Origin: CAYLLN01 sp036496265
GTDB lineage: Bacteria > Planctomycetota > Planctomycetia > Pirellulales > Pirellulaceae
Assembly (NCBI GenBank): GCA_036496265.1
Contig: DASXLL010000319.1
Span: 1 to 64,000 of the forward strand
Length of the DNA stretch: 64,000 bases
Reading direction: 5' to 3'
In this document: positions 9,801 through 16,733 of the stretch, piece after piece
Position numbering within the stretch: the stretch's first letter is position 1
Layout of the letters: the number at the start of each line of letters is the position of its first letter
The notes under the pieces: generated by a model
Database searches by the model: none
The model's input: the letters and a program-made list of their open reading frames with translations, nothing else
Told to the model about the DNA's origin: nothing
Program-made: the position numbers and the translations under genes

Positions 9801-9917
9801 GAGCAACTCGCGCGTCTCCAGTGATTCCACGCGAAGCTTTCGCGCCGCCGGTTTCCGCGCTCGGTTGCGCGTCGTCTTCTTATTGCGAAACCAACCAAAG
9901 AGCCGCGTGCGAAACAT
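6849..9917 (-). CDS. Exported PQQ-type glucose/sorbosone dehydrogenase with PKD and NBR1-Ig-like repeats
   Basis: This 1022-residue secreted protein starts at ATG 9917, with GGAG 8 bases upstream, which decides it over the longer frame. The N-terminus is basic and carries RVESLETRELLS, the LEPR-XLL type motif of planctomycete surface proteins. Residues about 40-400 are a six-bladed propeller of the soluble aldose (glucose/sorbosone) dehydrogenase family, with PDGRMFVANK, GFRNPFSG and GGNYGWP. A PKD domain follows (about 405-490, FGDGTTGSG), then another Ig-like region. Last come three tandem copies of an NBR1-type Ig-like domain of about 105-125 residues. Each contains a 'T-x-T-W-x-A-x-G' motif, 'RLGVYF' or 'QLGVYF', and 'PGTYVLRxRMVKE'. 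It probably oxidises sugars or acts as an adhesive at the cell surface. Confidence 0.8.
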   Translation of the reverse strand: MFRTRLFGWFRNKKTTRNRARKPAARKLRVESLETRELLSTLPDGFVETQLVNGVNPTGFAFAPDGRMFVANKNGTVTVVHKDGTKASQPFVTVAVDQFRDRGLTSVLVDPNYAQNHFVYIYYTAAVSTNQNMANNGALTRLVRLTASSSNPDVADPSSAVTIIDGVPSPDGIHVGGFMQFGADGMLYLGVGEGDVRQNAQDLSNIYGKVLRLNVHNYPNIIPSDNPFVGIAGDRPEIWAYGFRNPFSGNVNPGTNDVLVNDVGNAAWEEVDRLVKGGNYGWPNAEGTSTNSAYINPLFTYPHNGAGACVVGGVFYTGTAFPASYAGQYFIADLVQGNIQTVNPTTGQGTVFGTNVSSPTDVDMGPDGNLYWSQISPFGAIFKISFTGSTDRAPTAVASADVTSGPSPLTVHFDASRSTDPDNDALTYSWNFGDGTTGSGVSATHTYSSNGQFNAVLTVRDRPTGGLSNTAAAIVINVGNNAPVPTITLPLTTDKYAAGQTITFAGTGTDVEDGTLPASAFHWSFLFGHNTHFHDFIGPIDGVKTASFVIPKTGETDPDQYYRIFLTVTDSKGLSSQTFRDIRPVTSTFTVSSNITGTNLLLDGSPIASGTATLGVVGMTRTIEAPLTQVVGGITYNFVGWSDGGAAKHSFDTAATNTTYTAQYQAQTSTAALAAAYSSNAPTHVIAGQTVTYQVTVTNTGTQTWTATGTNKVRLGVYFAGVSDAVGAWSKEPARFALTSNVAPGKSVTFNVKVTAPSTPGTYVLRDRMVKEYVAWFNTMEKINVTVDSLTASYSGTIPTTWSTGQAQRYSITVTNRGTTTWHAAGADQVRLGVYFGKTSDTPPTTAGAIKYFNLPNDLAPGQSATLTVDIVAPTSTGTYTLRNRMFSVQDGWFNDMLRTSAAVQKLSAQYTSSPPTTWKPGETKTYSITLVNTGSTTWNATGTNKVQLGVYFNGSSDNIGAWATEPKRFALPHDVAPGASVTIKVTITAPTAPGTYVLRQRMVKEFVNWFVPLQKTTVTVK

Positions 9918-9965
9918 GGGTGCTGTCTCCAGAATCGTGCATTTTTGGCCGAGAATATCCAGATC

Positions 9966-10068
9966 ACCCATGATGTTAATATGGGTAACTTACGAGAAAT
10001 AGGATGGATTACGGATGATATGTCAAGTATGCAAATGGCATTTGTAAACATCCATGCAACATATGGAT
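9966..10068. promoter_or_regulatory. AT-rich leader with two related dyads, candidate operator
   Basis: The stretch from 9918 to 10272 has no gene. The part upstream of the minus-strand dehydrogenase is AT-rich. It contains ACCCAT-N9-ATGGGT (9966-9986) and ATCCAT-N7-ATGGAT (10050-10068), two half-site pairs that differ at one position. CAAATG-G-CATTTG lies at 10032-10044. These are plausible binding sites for a dimeric regulator of the large exported protein. No clear -35/-10 pair could be fixed. The rest, up to purA, shows nothing recognisable. Confidence 0.35.
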
Positions 10069-10272
10069 ATTGTGGCGCGTCACCCGGAGCACACTCGGGC
10101 GATATACCAGTACGTTGACCATCTGCCAGGCAAAGCCCTAGCATGGCGAGCTTGGCGAATTGGGTTTTGGCTGGGCCCGTTAAGCACTTGGCTCGCGTGA
10201 GCTTGTAAGTCGTGCGGTGAGAACAGCAGCAAATTAGCCGGAGATCCCGGCGGTTTAAAGTGAGGCGAACGC

Positions 10273-11565
10273 GTGCCCGGAACTTGTGTGATTGGCTTGC
10301 AGTGGGGCGACGAAGCAAAGGGAAAGCTCGTCGATTTGCTAACGTCGCGGTTTGAAATCGTCGTTCGCTATCAAGGCGGCGCGAACGCGGGGCATACGGT
10401 CGTTGTCGGCGACAAGACGTATAAGCTGCATCATGTGCCCAGTGGCATTCTGACGCCGGGCGTCATGAACGTCGTCACGCCGGGCGTGGTGATCAATCCG
10501 CCGACGATTCTGAAGGAAATCGACTCGCTGCTGGCGCAGGGAATTGAAGTCGGCCGCAACTTGAAGCTCAGCGACCGAGCGCACGTCGTGTTTCCGTGGC
10601 ACATTGCAGAGGACAAAGTCCTCGACCAGGCCACCGGCGGCGAAAGCATCGGCACGACGCTCCGCGGCATCGGTCCTTGCTACCGCGACAAGGTTGGCCG
10701 CTCGCATGCCGTGCGACTGGGCGATCTTTACCGGGCCGATTTTCAGGCCCGAGTCGAGCACATCGTCGCCGCCAAGAACAAATTGCTGGTGGGCCTGGGC
10801 AGCCAGCACGAAGCGCTCGATGCGGCCTCGATTTTTAAGGAATACTCGGGCTATGCCGAACGACTCGAACCCTTTGTTGGCGATACGACGCATTATTTGC
10901 ATGATGCGCTCGAAGCCAATAAGAAAGTGCTCTTCGAAGGCGCGCAGGGTTCGCTGCTCGACATTGACCACGGCACTTTTCCGTATGTGACAAGCAGCAA
11001 TGCGTCGGGTGTCGGCGTTTCGAGCGGTTCGGGCGTACCGGGGAGATGGATCACGAAGACGATCGGCGTTGCGAAGGCTTACAGCACGCGCGTCGGCGGC
11101 GGGCCGTTTCCGACCGAACTCGACAATGAAGTCGGCCAGCGGATTCGCGATTTGGGTCGCGAATATGGGACTACCACGGGTCGGCCGCGCCGCTGCGGGT
11201 GGTTCGATGCGGTTGCCGTTCGCTACACTTCGAGACTTTCCGGAATCGATTGCATTTCACTGATGATGATGGACGTCCTCAGCCTACTGCCTGAGGTCAA
11301 AATCTGCGTCGCCTACGACATGGACGGCCAGCGCGTCGATCGTTTTCCTGGCCATGCCGACGACCTTCGCCGCTGCAAGCCGATTTATGAAACGATCCCC
11401 GGCTGGGAAAAGGATGTAACGAAGATTCGCAAGCTGGAAGACATGCCGTCAGGCGCTCGCAATTATCTCGACCGCGTCAGCCAGCTCGTCGGCAAGCCCG
11501 TTGAAATCGTCTCCGTGGGGCCGGATCGGGCGCAGACGATGTTTGCGGGTTCAATGGTATCCTAA
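10273..11565 (+). CDS. purA: Adenylosuccinate synthetase
   Basis: This 430-residue enzyme has the usual family length. It joins IMP and aspartate with GTP hydrolysis to make adenylosuccinate, the first committed step to AMP, in the cytoplasm. Visible signatures are the N-terminal GLQWGDEAKGKLVDLLTSR loop, GGANAGHTV, LFEGAQGSLLDIDHGTFPYV and TTTGRPRRCGWFDA. The start is GTG. In most PurA proteins the phosphate loop reads GDEGKGK; here the second Gly is Ala (GDEAKGK). The lysine is retained, so activity is expected. The gene is alone on its strand, with about 90 bases before the next gene. Confidence 0.96.
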   Translation: MPGTCVIGLQWGDEAKGKLVDLLTSRFEIVVRYQGGANAGHTVVVGDKTYKLHHVPSGILTPGVMNVVTPGVVINPPTILKEIDSLLAQGIEVGRNLKLSDRAHVVFPWHIAEDKVLDQATGGESIGTTLRGIGPCYRDKVGRSHAVRLGDLYRADFQARVEHIVAAKNKLLVGLGSQHEALDAASIFKEYSGYAERLEPFVGDTTHYLHDALEANKKVLFEGAQGSLLDIDHGTFPYVTSSNASGVGVSSGSGVPGRWITKTIGVAKAYSTRVGGGPFPTELDNEVGQRIRDLGREYGTTTGRPRRCGWFDAVAVRYTSRLSGIDCISLMMMDVLSLLPEVKICVAYDMDGQRVDRFPGHADDLRRCKPIYETIPGWEKDVTKIRKLEDMPSGARNYLDRVSQLVGKPVEIVSVGPDRAQTMFAGSMVS

Positions 11566-11658
11566 GAAGAAATCGGCGTCATGGCGGCGAATTAGATGTT
11601 ACTGACACTTTCATCGCAGCTAAAATAGAAGACGTTCCCTCCGCTGCGAGGTAATCCG

Positions 11659-12225
11659 ATGTCCCCCGCTACGTTAAAGCTGACGCTCGCCGAATACGAG
11701 CACATGTCCGAAAAGGGCGCGTTCGCATGGCTGCGCGATCGCCGCATTGAGTTGATTCGCGGGGAGATTCGCGAAATGATGGCACCCAATCCGCCGCATA
11801 GCCTGGTTTTGGCAAACTTATTGTCCTGGAGCATCAAAAGTGTGCCCGAGGATGAAGTCATCGTTCGTTGCCAAGACCCTATCGGTGTCCCCGAACTCGA
11901 TAGCGCGCCTCAACCCGATTTGGTCTGGGTTCGCCGCCGCGATTATAGCAAGCGGCACCCGCGTTCAACGGACGTGTTGCTCATTATCGAAGTAGCGAAC
12001 GAGACCTACGACTACGATACGGGCGAAAAGCTGGAACTCTATGCCGAATGCGGCATTAAGGATTATTGGGTCGTGAACGTGAAGCACTACCGGGTCGAAG
12101 TTTTTCGCAAACCGCGGCGCGGAGATTACACCGACCGCCGGGAATTCGATTTTGAATCTGTGGTGTCGCCGCTGGCTTATCCGAAAATCGAGTTGGAAGT
12201 GGAACGGGCGTTTGCGAGGAAATGA
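11659..12225 (+). CDS. Uma2-family (DUF820) putative endonuclease
   Basis: This 188-residue protein of the Uma2 family has a PD-(D/E)XK nuclease-like core. Visible signs are LTLAEYEHM near the start, RIELIRGEIREMMAP, SAPQPDLVWVRRRDY, LLIIEVANETYDYDTGEKL and YAECGIKDYWVVN. These place the acidic metal-binding residues and the lysine in the expected order. The cellular role of the family is unknown, although it is highly expanded in planctomycetes and cyanobacteria. GAGGTAATCCG lies just before the ATG and is a good ribosome binding site. No partner gene is evident. Confidence 0.85.
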   Translation: MSPATLKLTLAEYEHMSEKGAFAWLRDRRIELIRGEIREMMAPNPPHSLVLANLLSWSIKSVPEDEVIVRCQDPIGVPELDSAPQPDLVWVRRRDYSKRHPRSTDVLLIIEVANETYDYDTGEKLELYAECGIKDYWVVNVKHYRVEVFRKPRRGDYTDRREFDFESVVSPLAYPKIELEVERAFARK

Positions 12226-12243
12226 AGAGCGGCTGTCAGTTCG

Positions 12244-12927
12244 CTATTTGCTCGGCGCTGGCCCATAAAAGCTCTCCATCTGCTTGATATATTCGGCGAG
12301 CGGTTCGAGGCCATGTTCGGCGCGGCGCTGATCGACGTTCTCGGGATCTTCGAGCGGTCGCGGCGCCCATTTGCCGTCGGCAGAATCCATTTGCGTACCG
12401 TAGAGCTGCTTTTTGCCTTCCCCCAAAAGCACGCGGTCCGTTAGATAAGCGAGATCGCGCTGCGACACTTCCTGTTTCGGCAGCTTGGTCATTAAGTCCA
12501 GGCATGTGCGTTGAAACTTGCGATCGCGATCGGCGTGCTGAACGAGCAGCCAGGCTGCATTCGCGCCGTCTGGGCCAACCAGAGTGTTGGTCGGCCAGCC
12601 GTGCTGCTCGACGATTTCGGCCAGGCGTTTGGTGTTTTCTTCATCTGCCTGCTTCATCGCCAGGCCCAGTCGCTCATATTCCGATTTCAGCTCTTCACTC
12701 AGTGTCGCCGCATCGACACCCCCAATCATGGAATGGCGTTTCATCCATTCGATGCTCGCCATCCGCGCGTCTTGATCGACTTTTACGCGGTCGAGCAATT
12801 CTCGCTGCAGCGCTGGCTCTTTGGCGGACTTGGCCCTTGGCGTAAGCAGATTCGTCCTCGGCTCATCGGCCGTGGCTGTACCAAGCGCTAACGCTATGAA
12901 TAGCGCAATCTGCAGATAGTGCGGCAT
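12244..12927 (-). CDS. Exported DUF6624-like protein
   Basis: About 227 residues. AGGAGG ends 7 bases before the ATG at 12927, which decides the start over a frame open to 13113. A signal peptide is clear (HYLQIALFIALALGTATA). The mature part is helical. It has HGWPTNTLVGPDGANAAWLL, then LAYLTDRVLLGEGKKQLYGT, which I associate with the DUF6624 family. The function of the family is not known. It is convergent with the Uma2 gene and divergent from larE. Confidence 0.7.
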   Translation of the reverse strand: MPHYLQIALFIALALGTATADEPRTNLLTPRAKSAKEPALQRELLDRVKVDQDARMASIEWMKRHSMIGGVDAATLSEELKSEYERLGLAMKQADEENTKRLAEIVEQHGWPTNTLVGPDGANAAWLLVQHADRDRKFQRTCLDLMTKLPKQEVSQRDLAYLTDRVLLGEGKKQLYGTQMDSADGKWAPRPLEDPENVDQRRAEHGLEPLAEYIKQMESFYGPAPSK

Positions 12928-12995
12928 AAAGATTCCTCCTGAGTAGAAAGCATACGGCCCTGCCGCCGCCTGAAGCCAGAGCATAAAATAATCTT

Positions 12996-13814
12996 GTGAG
13001 TGCCATTGATAGCAAATGCGATTCTCTCCTCGCTGCTTTGGGGCGACTCGAGAGCTGCGCAGTCGCATTTTCCGGCGGCGTCGATAGTGCAGTCGTTGCC
13101 AAGGCGGCGGCACTTGCGCTGGGCGACATGGCCGTCGCCGTGACGGGGAAAAGTGCGAGTCTTGCGGAAGGCGAGCTGGAATCGGCTGAAGAGTTAGCCA
13201 AGCTGATTAAAATTCGGCATGTGGTCGTCGATACGGACGAGTTGAATAAGCCGGATTATCTTAAAAACGCGCCGGATCGCTGCTACCACTGCAAGACGGA
13301 GCTGTACACGCAGCTTGAGCGATTGCTGCCGCAGCTTGGCGTGAAAGCAATCGTCAACGGCGCAAACGCCGATGACCTGGGCGACTATCGGCCCGGAATG
13401 ATCGCGGCTTCTGAACATCGGATTCACAGTCCGCTGGCCGAATGTGGCATTACGAAGGCGGAAGTGCGCGAGCTGGCGGTCGGTTGGGGACTACCAGTGT
13501 GGGATAAGCCGGCGATGCCGTGTCTATCCAGCCGGATTGCCTACGGCGAAGAAGTGACGCCATTGCGGCTAGCGATGATCGACAAGGCCGAGCAGTTTTT
13601 GCGCGTCCGCGGCTTCTCGAATCTTCGGGTGCGCTATCACCGGGGCGATCTGGCGCGAGTTGAAGTGCCATTGGCCGACTTGCCGCGATTATTGGACGGT
13701 GATTTTCGCCGCGAGCTCGCGACCGAGCTGCGCCGCCTTGGCTTCAAGTTCATCACGCTTGATCTAGAAGGCTTCAAGAGCGGCAGCCTGAATCAGCTTG
13801 TGCAAATCGGCTGA
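12996..13814 (+). CDS. larE: ATP-dependent sacrificial sulfur transferase LarE
   Basis: This 272-residue protein of the LarE family belongs to the N-type ATP pyrophosphatases. The PP-loop is visible as AFSGGVDSAVVAKAA near residue 30. CYHCKTELYTQL and KPAMPCLSSRIAYGEEVT follow. The Cys in PCLSSR matches the cysteine that donates its sulfur to the nickel-pincer nucleotide precursor in the lactate racemase system. The start is GTG. No larB, larC or larA lies within the window, so this is an orphan copy here. The pathway could be completed elsewhere in the genome, or the protein may serve another 2-hydroxyacid racemase. Confidence 0.88.
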   Translation: MSAIDSKCDSLLAALGRLESCAVAFSGGVDSAVVAKAAALALGDMAVAVTGKSASLAEGELESAEELAKLIKIRHVVVDTDELNKPDYLKNAPDRCYHCKTELYTQLERLLPQLGVKAIVNGANADDLGDYRPGMIAASEHRIHSPLAECGITKAEVRELAVGWGLPVWDKPAMPCLSSRIAYGEEVTPLRLAMIDKAEQFLRVRGFSNLRVRYHRGDLARVEVPLADLPRLLDGDFRRELATELRRLGFKFITLDLEGFKSGSLNQLVQIG

Positions 13815-13828
13815 AACTTTGTCGGGAG

Positions 13829-14668
13829 TCAGACGACTGCTTCGATGATAGCCCGCATGCGCGGCAGCGCGATGGCCGCGACTTCGACAACTTCCTCGGC
13901 GGTCACGGTTTTCGGTGCGTCCGGCCAGGCGACGTTCGTAATTGTGGATAAGCCGAGAACTCGAATGCCACAAGACATTGCGGCGAGAACCTCCGGCACC
14001 GTGGACATGCCTACGGCATCGCCGCCGATGCGGCGAAACGCTCGATATTCAGCCCGCGTCTCATAACTCGGCCCCCTCACCGCCACATAAACTCCTCGCT
14101 GAAGCACAAAATCGGCCCGTCGTGCGGCCGCCGCTGCCGATTCGGCCAGCTTGCGATCATAAAACGCCTCATGCCGGCGACTTGTGCTGAAAAACGAAGC
14201 CTTGCCTCGGTCGAAGCACATCAAATCGATGTGGTCATCGATCAGCATCACATCAGCGATCGCATAGTTTGGGTTCAGACCGCCCGCGGCATTTGTGACG
14301 ATGAGCGTTTTGATTCCCAGCGCCGCTAAGACGCGCACGGGGAATGTCAATTCATTGAGTGAATAACCTTCATACCCGTGGCATCGGCCCTGCAACATTA
14401 TCACCGGCGCGCCATTTAGCTCGCCGCAAATCAGCCGGCCCTTGTGGGCCAGCGCCGTTGAACTCGCGAAGCCGGGAATATCGCGATAAGGGAGAACCGC
14501 GGCTGCGGCAACTTCCTCAGCCAGTTCACCGAGCCCCGTGCCGAGAATAACAGCGGTCGTTGCATCACAAGACCAGCGGGCGCTGATGGCCTCGACCGCG
14601 TTTTCCACATCAATAGCCGGGACCAAACTTGGTCCCGGTCGTTCGAGGCTGGCAGGGATGGAGGCCAT
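13829..14668 (-). CDS. Purine nucleoside phosphorylase, inosine/guanosine type (copy 1)
   Basis: This 279-residue enzyme belongs to the trimeric PNP family, which splits purine nucleosides with phosphate to a free base and ribose-1-phosphate. Motifs are VILGTGLGELAEEV for phosphate binding, RCHGYEGYSLNELTFPVRVL, TNAAGGLNPNY, and GPSYETRAEYRAFRRIGGDA followed by VGMSTVPEVLAAM. The base-contacting position reads STITNVA. Its Asn matches Asn243 of human PNP, which prefers 6-oxopurines. Codons for about residues 11-17 (RPGPSLV) fall on a palindromic repeat. The stop is 14 bases from that of larE (convergent). A second copy of the family lies 57 bases upstream on the same strand. Confidence 0.88.
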   Translation of the reverse strand: MASIPASLERPGPSLVPAIDVENAVEAISARWSCDATTAVILGTGLGELAEEVAAAAVLPYRDIPGFASSTALAHKGRLICGELNGAPVIMLQGRCHGYEGYSLNELTFPVRVLAALGIKTLIVTNAAGGLNPNYAIADVMLIDDHIDLMCFDRGKASFFSTSRRHEAFYDRKLAESAAAAARRADFVLQRGVYVAVRGPSYETRAEYRAFRRIGGDAVGMSTVPEVLAAMSCGIRVLGLSTITNVAWPDAPKTVTAEEVVEVAAIALPRMRAIIEAVV

Positions 14669-14702
14669 AACGTGACGCTCCGGGAGCAGGTCTGGCTCCC
14701 GG
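14617..14702. repeat. Paired palindromic elements, locus 1
   Basis: Two hairpins are separated by 41 bases. The first (14617-14638) has arms CCGGGACCA/TGGTCCCGG and lies inside the 5' end of the first PNP gene. The second (14680-14702) has arms CCGGGAGC/GCTCCCGG and lies in the gap before that gene. The same two hairpin types occur together at 20140-20216 and 28793-28867. Confidence 0.85.
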
Positions 14703-14725
14703 CTGTTATCAGGGAGTGTGTTTCC

Positions 14726-15553
14726 TTACGCCTTCTCGCCCGCGAGCACGCCCAGCACCAGCTTCGTCAGCTTCGGCTCCGCGGCGTTGGCCGTTGCAAT
14801 GATCTTCGGCACATCCGCCGGCTCCAACGCATCTGGCAGGCACATATCGGTGACGATGGAAAAGCCGATGGTCTTAAGTCCCGCGTGAACCGCGACAATC
14901 ACTTCCGGCACCGTGGACATGCCTACGACATCGGCCCCGATCATCCGCAAAAACCGATATTCGGCCCGGGTTTCCAGATTGGGACCGGGGACGGCAACGA
15001 AAACGCCGCGATGAACAATGATGTTCTCTTTGCGGGCAATCTCCTGGGCTCGCTCGATCAATCCAAAATTATACGGCTGGCACATATCGGGAAATCGCGG
15101 TCCGAGGCGATCGTCGTTGATGCCGATCAGCGGATTGGCACCCAGCAGGTTGATGTGGTCGTCGATCAACATGATGTCGCCGGAGCGGTAATACGGATTC
15201 ATGCCGCCGCAGGCGTTGCTGACGACGAGCAATTTCGCGCCAAGGGCCTTCATGACACGCACGGGCAGCGTGATCTGATCGAGCGGATAACCCTCGTACA
15301 TATGGAAACGGCCTTCCATCGCCATCACCGGCAATCCGCCCAGCTTGCCGCAGACCAACCGGCCACGATGGCTCGTCGCCGTGCTCCGCGGAAAATGCGG
15401 AATCTCTTCGTACTCGAACGATGCTTCTTGCTGGATGTGCTGAACCAGGCTGCCCAGGCCCGTGCCGAGAATAATCCCCGCGTGCGGCGTGGCGGGCCAG
15501 GCTTTTTTGATGAACGCGGCCGCGGCTTGAACTTTGTCGTAGAGACCGTGCAT
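14726..15553 (-). CDS. punA: Purine nucleoside phosphorylase family (copy 2), possibly 6-aminopurine specific
   Basis: This 275-residue paralogue lies upstream of copy 1. It has GIILGTGLGSLVQHI, MEGRFHMYEGYPLDQITLPV, VSNACGGMNPYY and GPNLETRAEYRFLRMIGADV followed by VGMSTVPEVIVA, close to the human PNP motifs. The base-specificity site reads SIVTDMC, with Asp where copy 1 and human PNP have Asn. In human PNP the same change is known to allow adenosine. Methylthioadenosine phosphorylases also use Asp here. So copy 2 may act on 6-aminopurine nucleosides (inference). A CCGAAGTCAGA-type repeat lies just before the start. Confidence 0.86.
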   Translation of the reverse strand: MHGLYDKVQAAAAFIKKAWPATPHAGIILGTGLGSLVQHIQQEASFEYEEIPHFPRSTATSHRGRLVCGKLGGLPVMAMEGRFHMYEGYPLDQITLPVRVMKALGAKLLVVSNACGGMNPYYRSGDIMLIDDHINLLGANPLIGINDDRLGPRFPDMCQPYNFGLIERAQEIARKENIIVHRGVFVAVPGPNLETRAEYRFLRMIGADVVGMSTVPEVIVAVHAGLKTIGFSIVTDMCLPDALEPADVPKIIATANAAEPKLTKLVLGVLAGEKA

Positions 15554-15566
15554 GGGAGGAGAGGCC

Positions 15567-15600
15567 AGAGATCAGAAGTCAGAAATCCGAAGTCAGAGAT
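15567..15600. repeat. Short AGAAGTCAGAAATCCGAAG-type direct repeat
   Basis: A run of near-repeats of GAAGTCAGA/GAAATCCGA lies 14 bases upstream of the second PNP start. It has the same ATCCGAA vocabulary as the foldback repeat at 2707-2850 and looks like one arm of such an element. Confidence 0.5.
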
Positions 15601-15740
15601 TAAGAGATTGCTGTCGGCGTGGCAACCGTTGAGAATTTCACTGATGAAATAACAGGCCGCGAGCTCTGCTAAACTGCTACACACCAGCGGTGGCACGCTG
15701 CGCGGAATGGTGCTTTGTGGATCGCTCCCACTCGCAATTG

Positions 15741-16703
15741 ATGTCCGATGATTCGACGGAAGTCGAGGAGGAATATCCCTATCGACCGCAGCCGCCGATG
15801 ATCGACGTAAGTGATGACGCGATTGTCAGCTTCATCTCGCAGCCCTTGCACAATTTCAATGCCAGACGAGTTGTTGCTGCGATCTGCCTGGCCACATTTT
15901 TCGCGGGCGTCAATTTAATCATCTGCCCAGCACTTCTGATGTGCGACGGTCCACTGGAGTGGCGCCATTTGCCGGTCATTACACTTTTTGGTGCCATTCT
16001 GGCTGAAGGAGGCTTGCTTTCGGCTTGCCTCGTATTCTTTAGCGGCACGTTTTGGCTTAGGGGAGCAATTTGCTGGACTATTGGCTCAATTCTATGGGCC
16101 GCCTGGGCGGCGGGCTTAGTCTTAGTCTCCTGGTACGGTTCTTGGGGGTCAGTCGGCGATGAATTGCAGGTTGCATCTTTGTCGTTGCCGCTTGTTTTGC
16201 TGGCGATTCAACTGCCGCTGTGGTTCGCTCGGACCTACTTGTGCTGGCGACTCACAATTCGCCAGCCAGAAACTCTGCCTACGCTGCCATTTTCCATTCG
16301 CGACTATTTCGTTGGGACGGCGATCGTAGCAATCTCGATTACATTTGCACGTTTGGCGCGCCCCGCAACGTGGCCTCTTGACGATTATTGGCCGGCTTGG
16401 GCAATTGTCTTTTGTATTTTCACTGCCGGGAGTCTAGCGGGGGTCCTTCCGGCAATGTATTTCTCGCTTCGGCTGGGCAATGTGTGGCTCGGTGTTGGAC
16501 TGCTTTCGCTTTATGCCTTCGCAGTGGCAAGCCTAATCGCGTACATTCTCAATGCCATTGATTCAACAATCGGCGCGTTGGAAACTGCGGCCATCATGAC
16601 CTTCGTTGTATCTTTGCCCGCGTTTTTGGGCCTGGGTTTCGTAATCGCGCGGGCCTGCGGCTATGTGCTCGAAACCGGACGAGTGAGGCGGTTTCGTTTT
16701 TAG
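15741..16703 (+). CDS. Multi-pass membrane protein of unknown function
   Basis: About 320 residues from ATG 15741 (MSDDSTEV); the frame is open a little further upstream. After an acidic cytoplasmic N-terminus there are seven or eight hydrophobic helices. Among them are VVAAICLATFFAGVNLIICP, LVLLAIQLPLWFA, WAIVFCIFTAGSLAGVLPA, VWLGVGLLSLYAFAVASLI and AIMTFVVSLPAFLGLGFVI. No transporter or enzyme motif is apparent. Base composition is less GC-rich than neighbouring genes. It is convergent with carA, with 30 bases between the stops. Confidence 0.65.
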   Translation: MSDDSTEVEEEYPYRPQPPMIDVSDDAIVSFISQPLHNFNARRVVAAICLATFFAGVNLIICPALLMCDGPLEWRHLPVITLFGAILAEGGLLSACLVFFSGTFWLRGAICWTIGSILWAAWAAGLVLVSWYGSWGSVGDELQVASLSLPLVLLAIQLPLWFARTYLCWRLTIRQPETLPTLPFSIRDYFVGTAIVAISITFARLARPATWPLDDYWPAWAIVFCIFTAGSLAGVLPAMYFSLRLGNVWLGVGLLSLYAFAVASLIAYILNAIDSTIGALETAAIMTFVVSLPAFLGLGFVIARACGYVLETGRVRRFRF

Positions 16704-16733
16704 CCTGGGGCGAGACTGGCCTGAGAAACGCTG

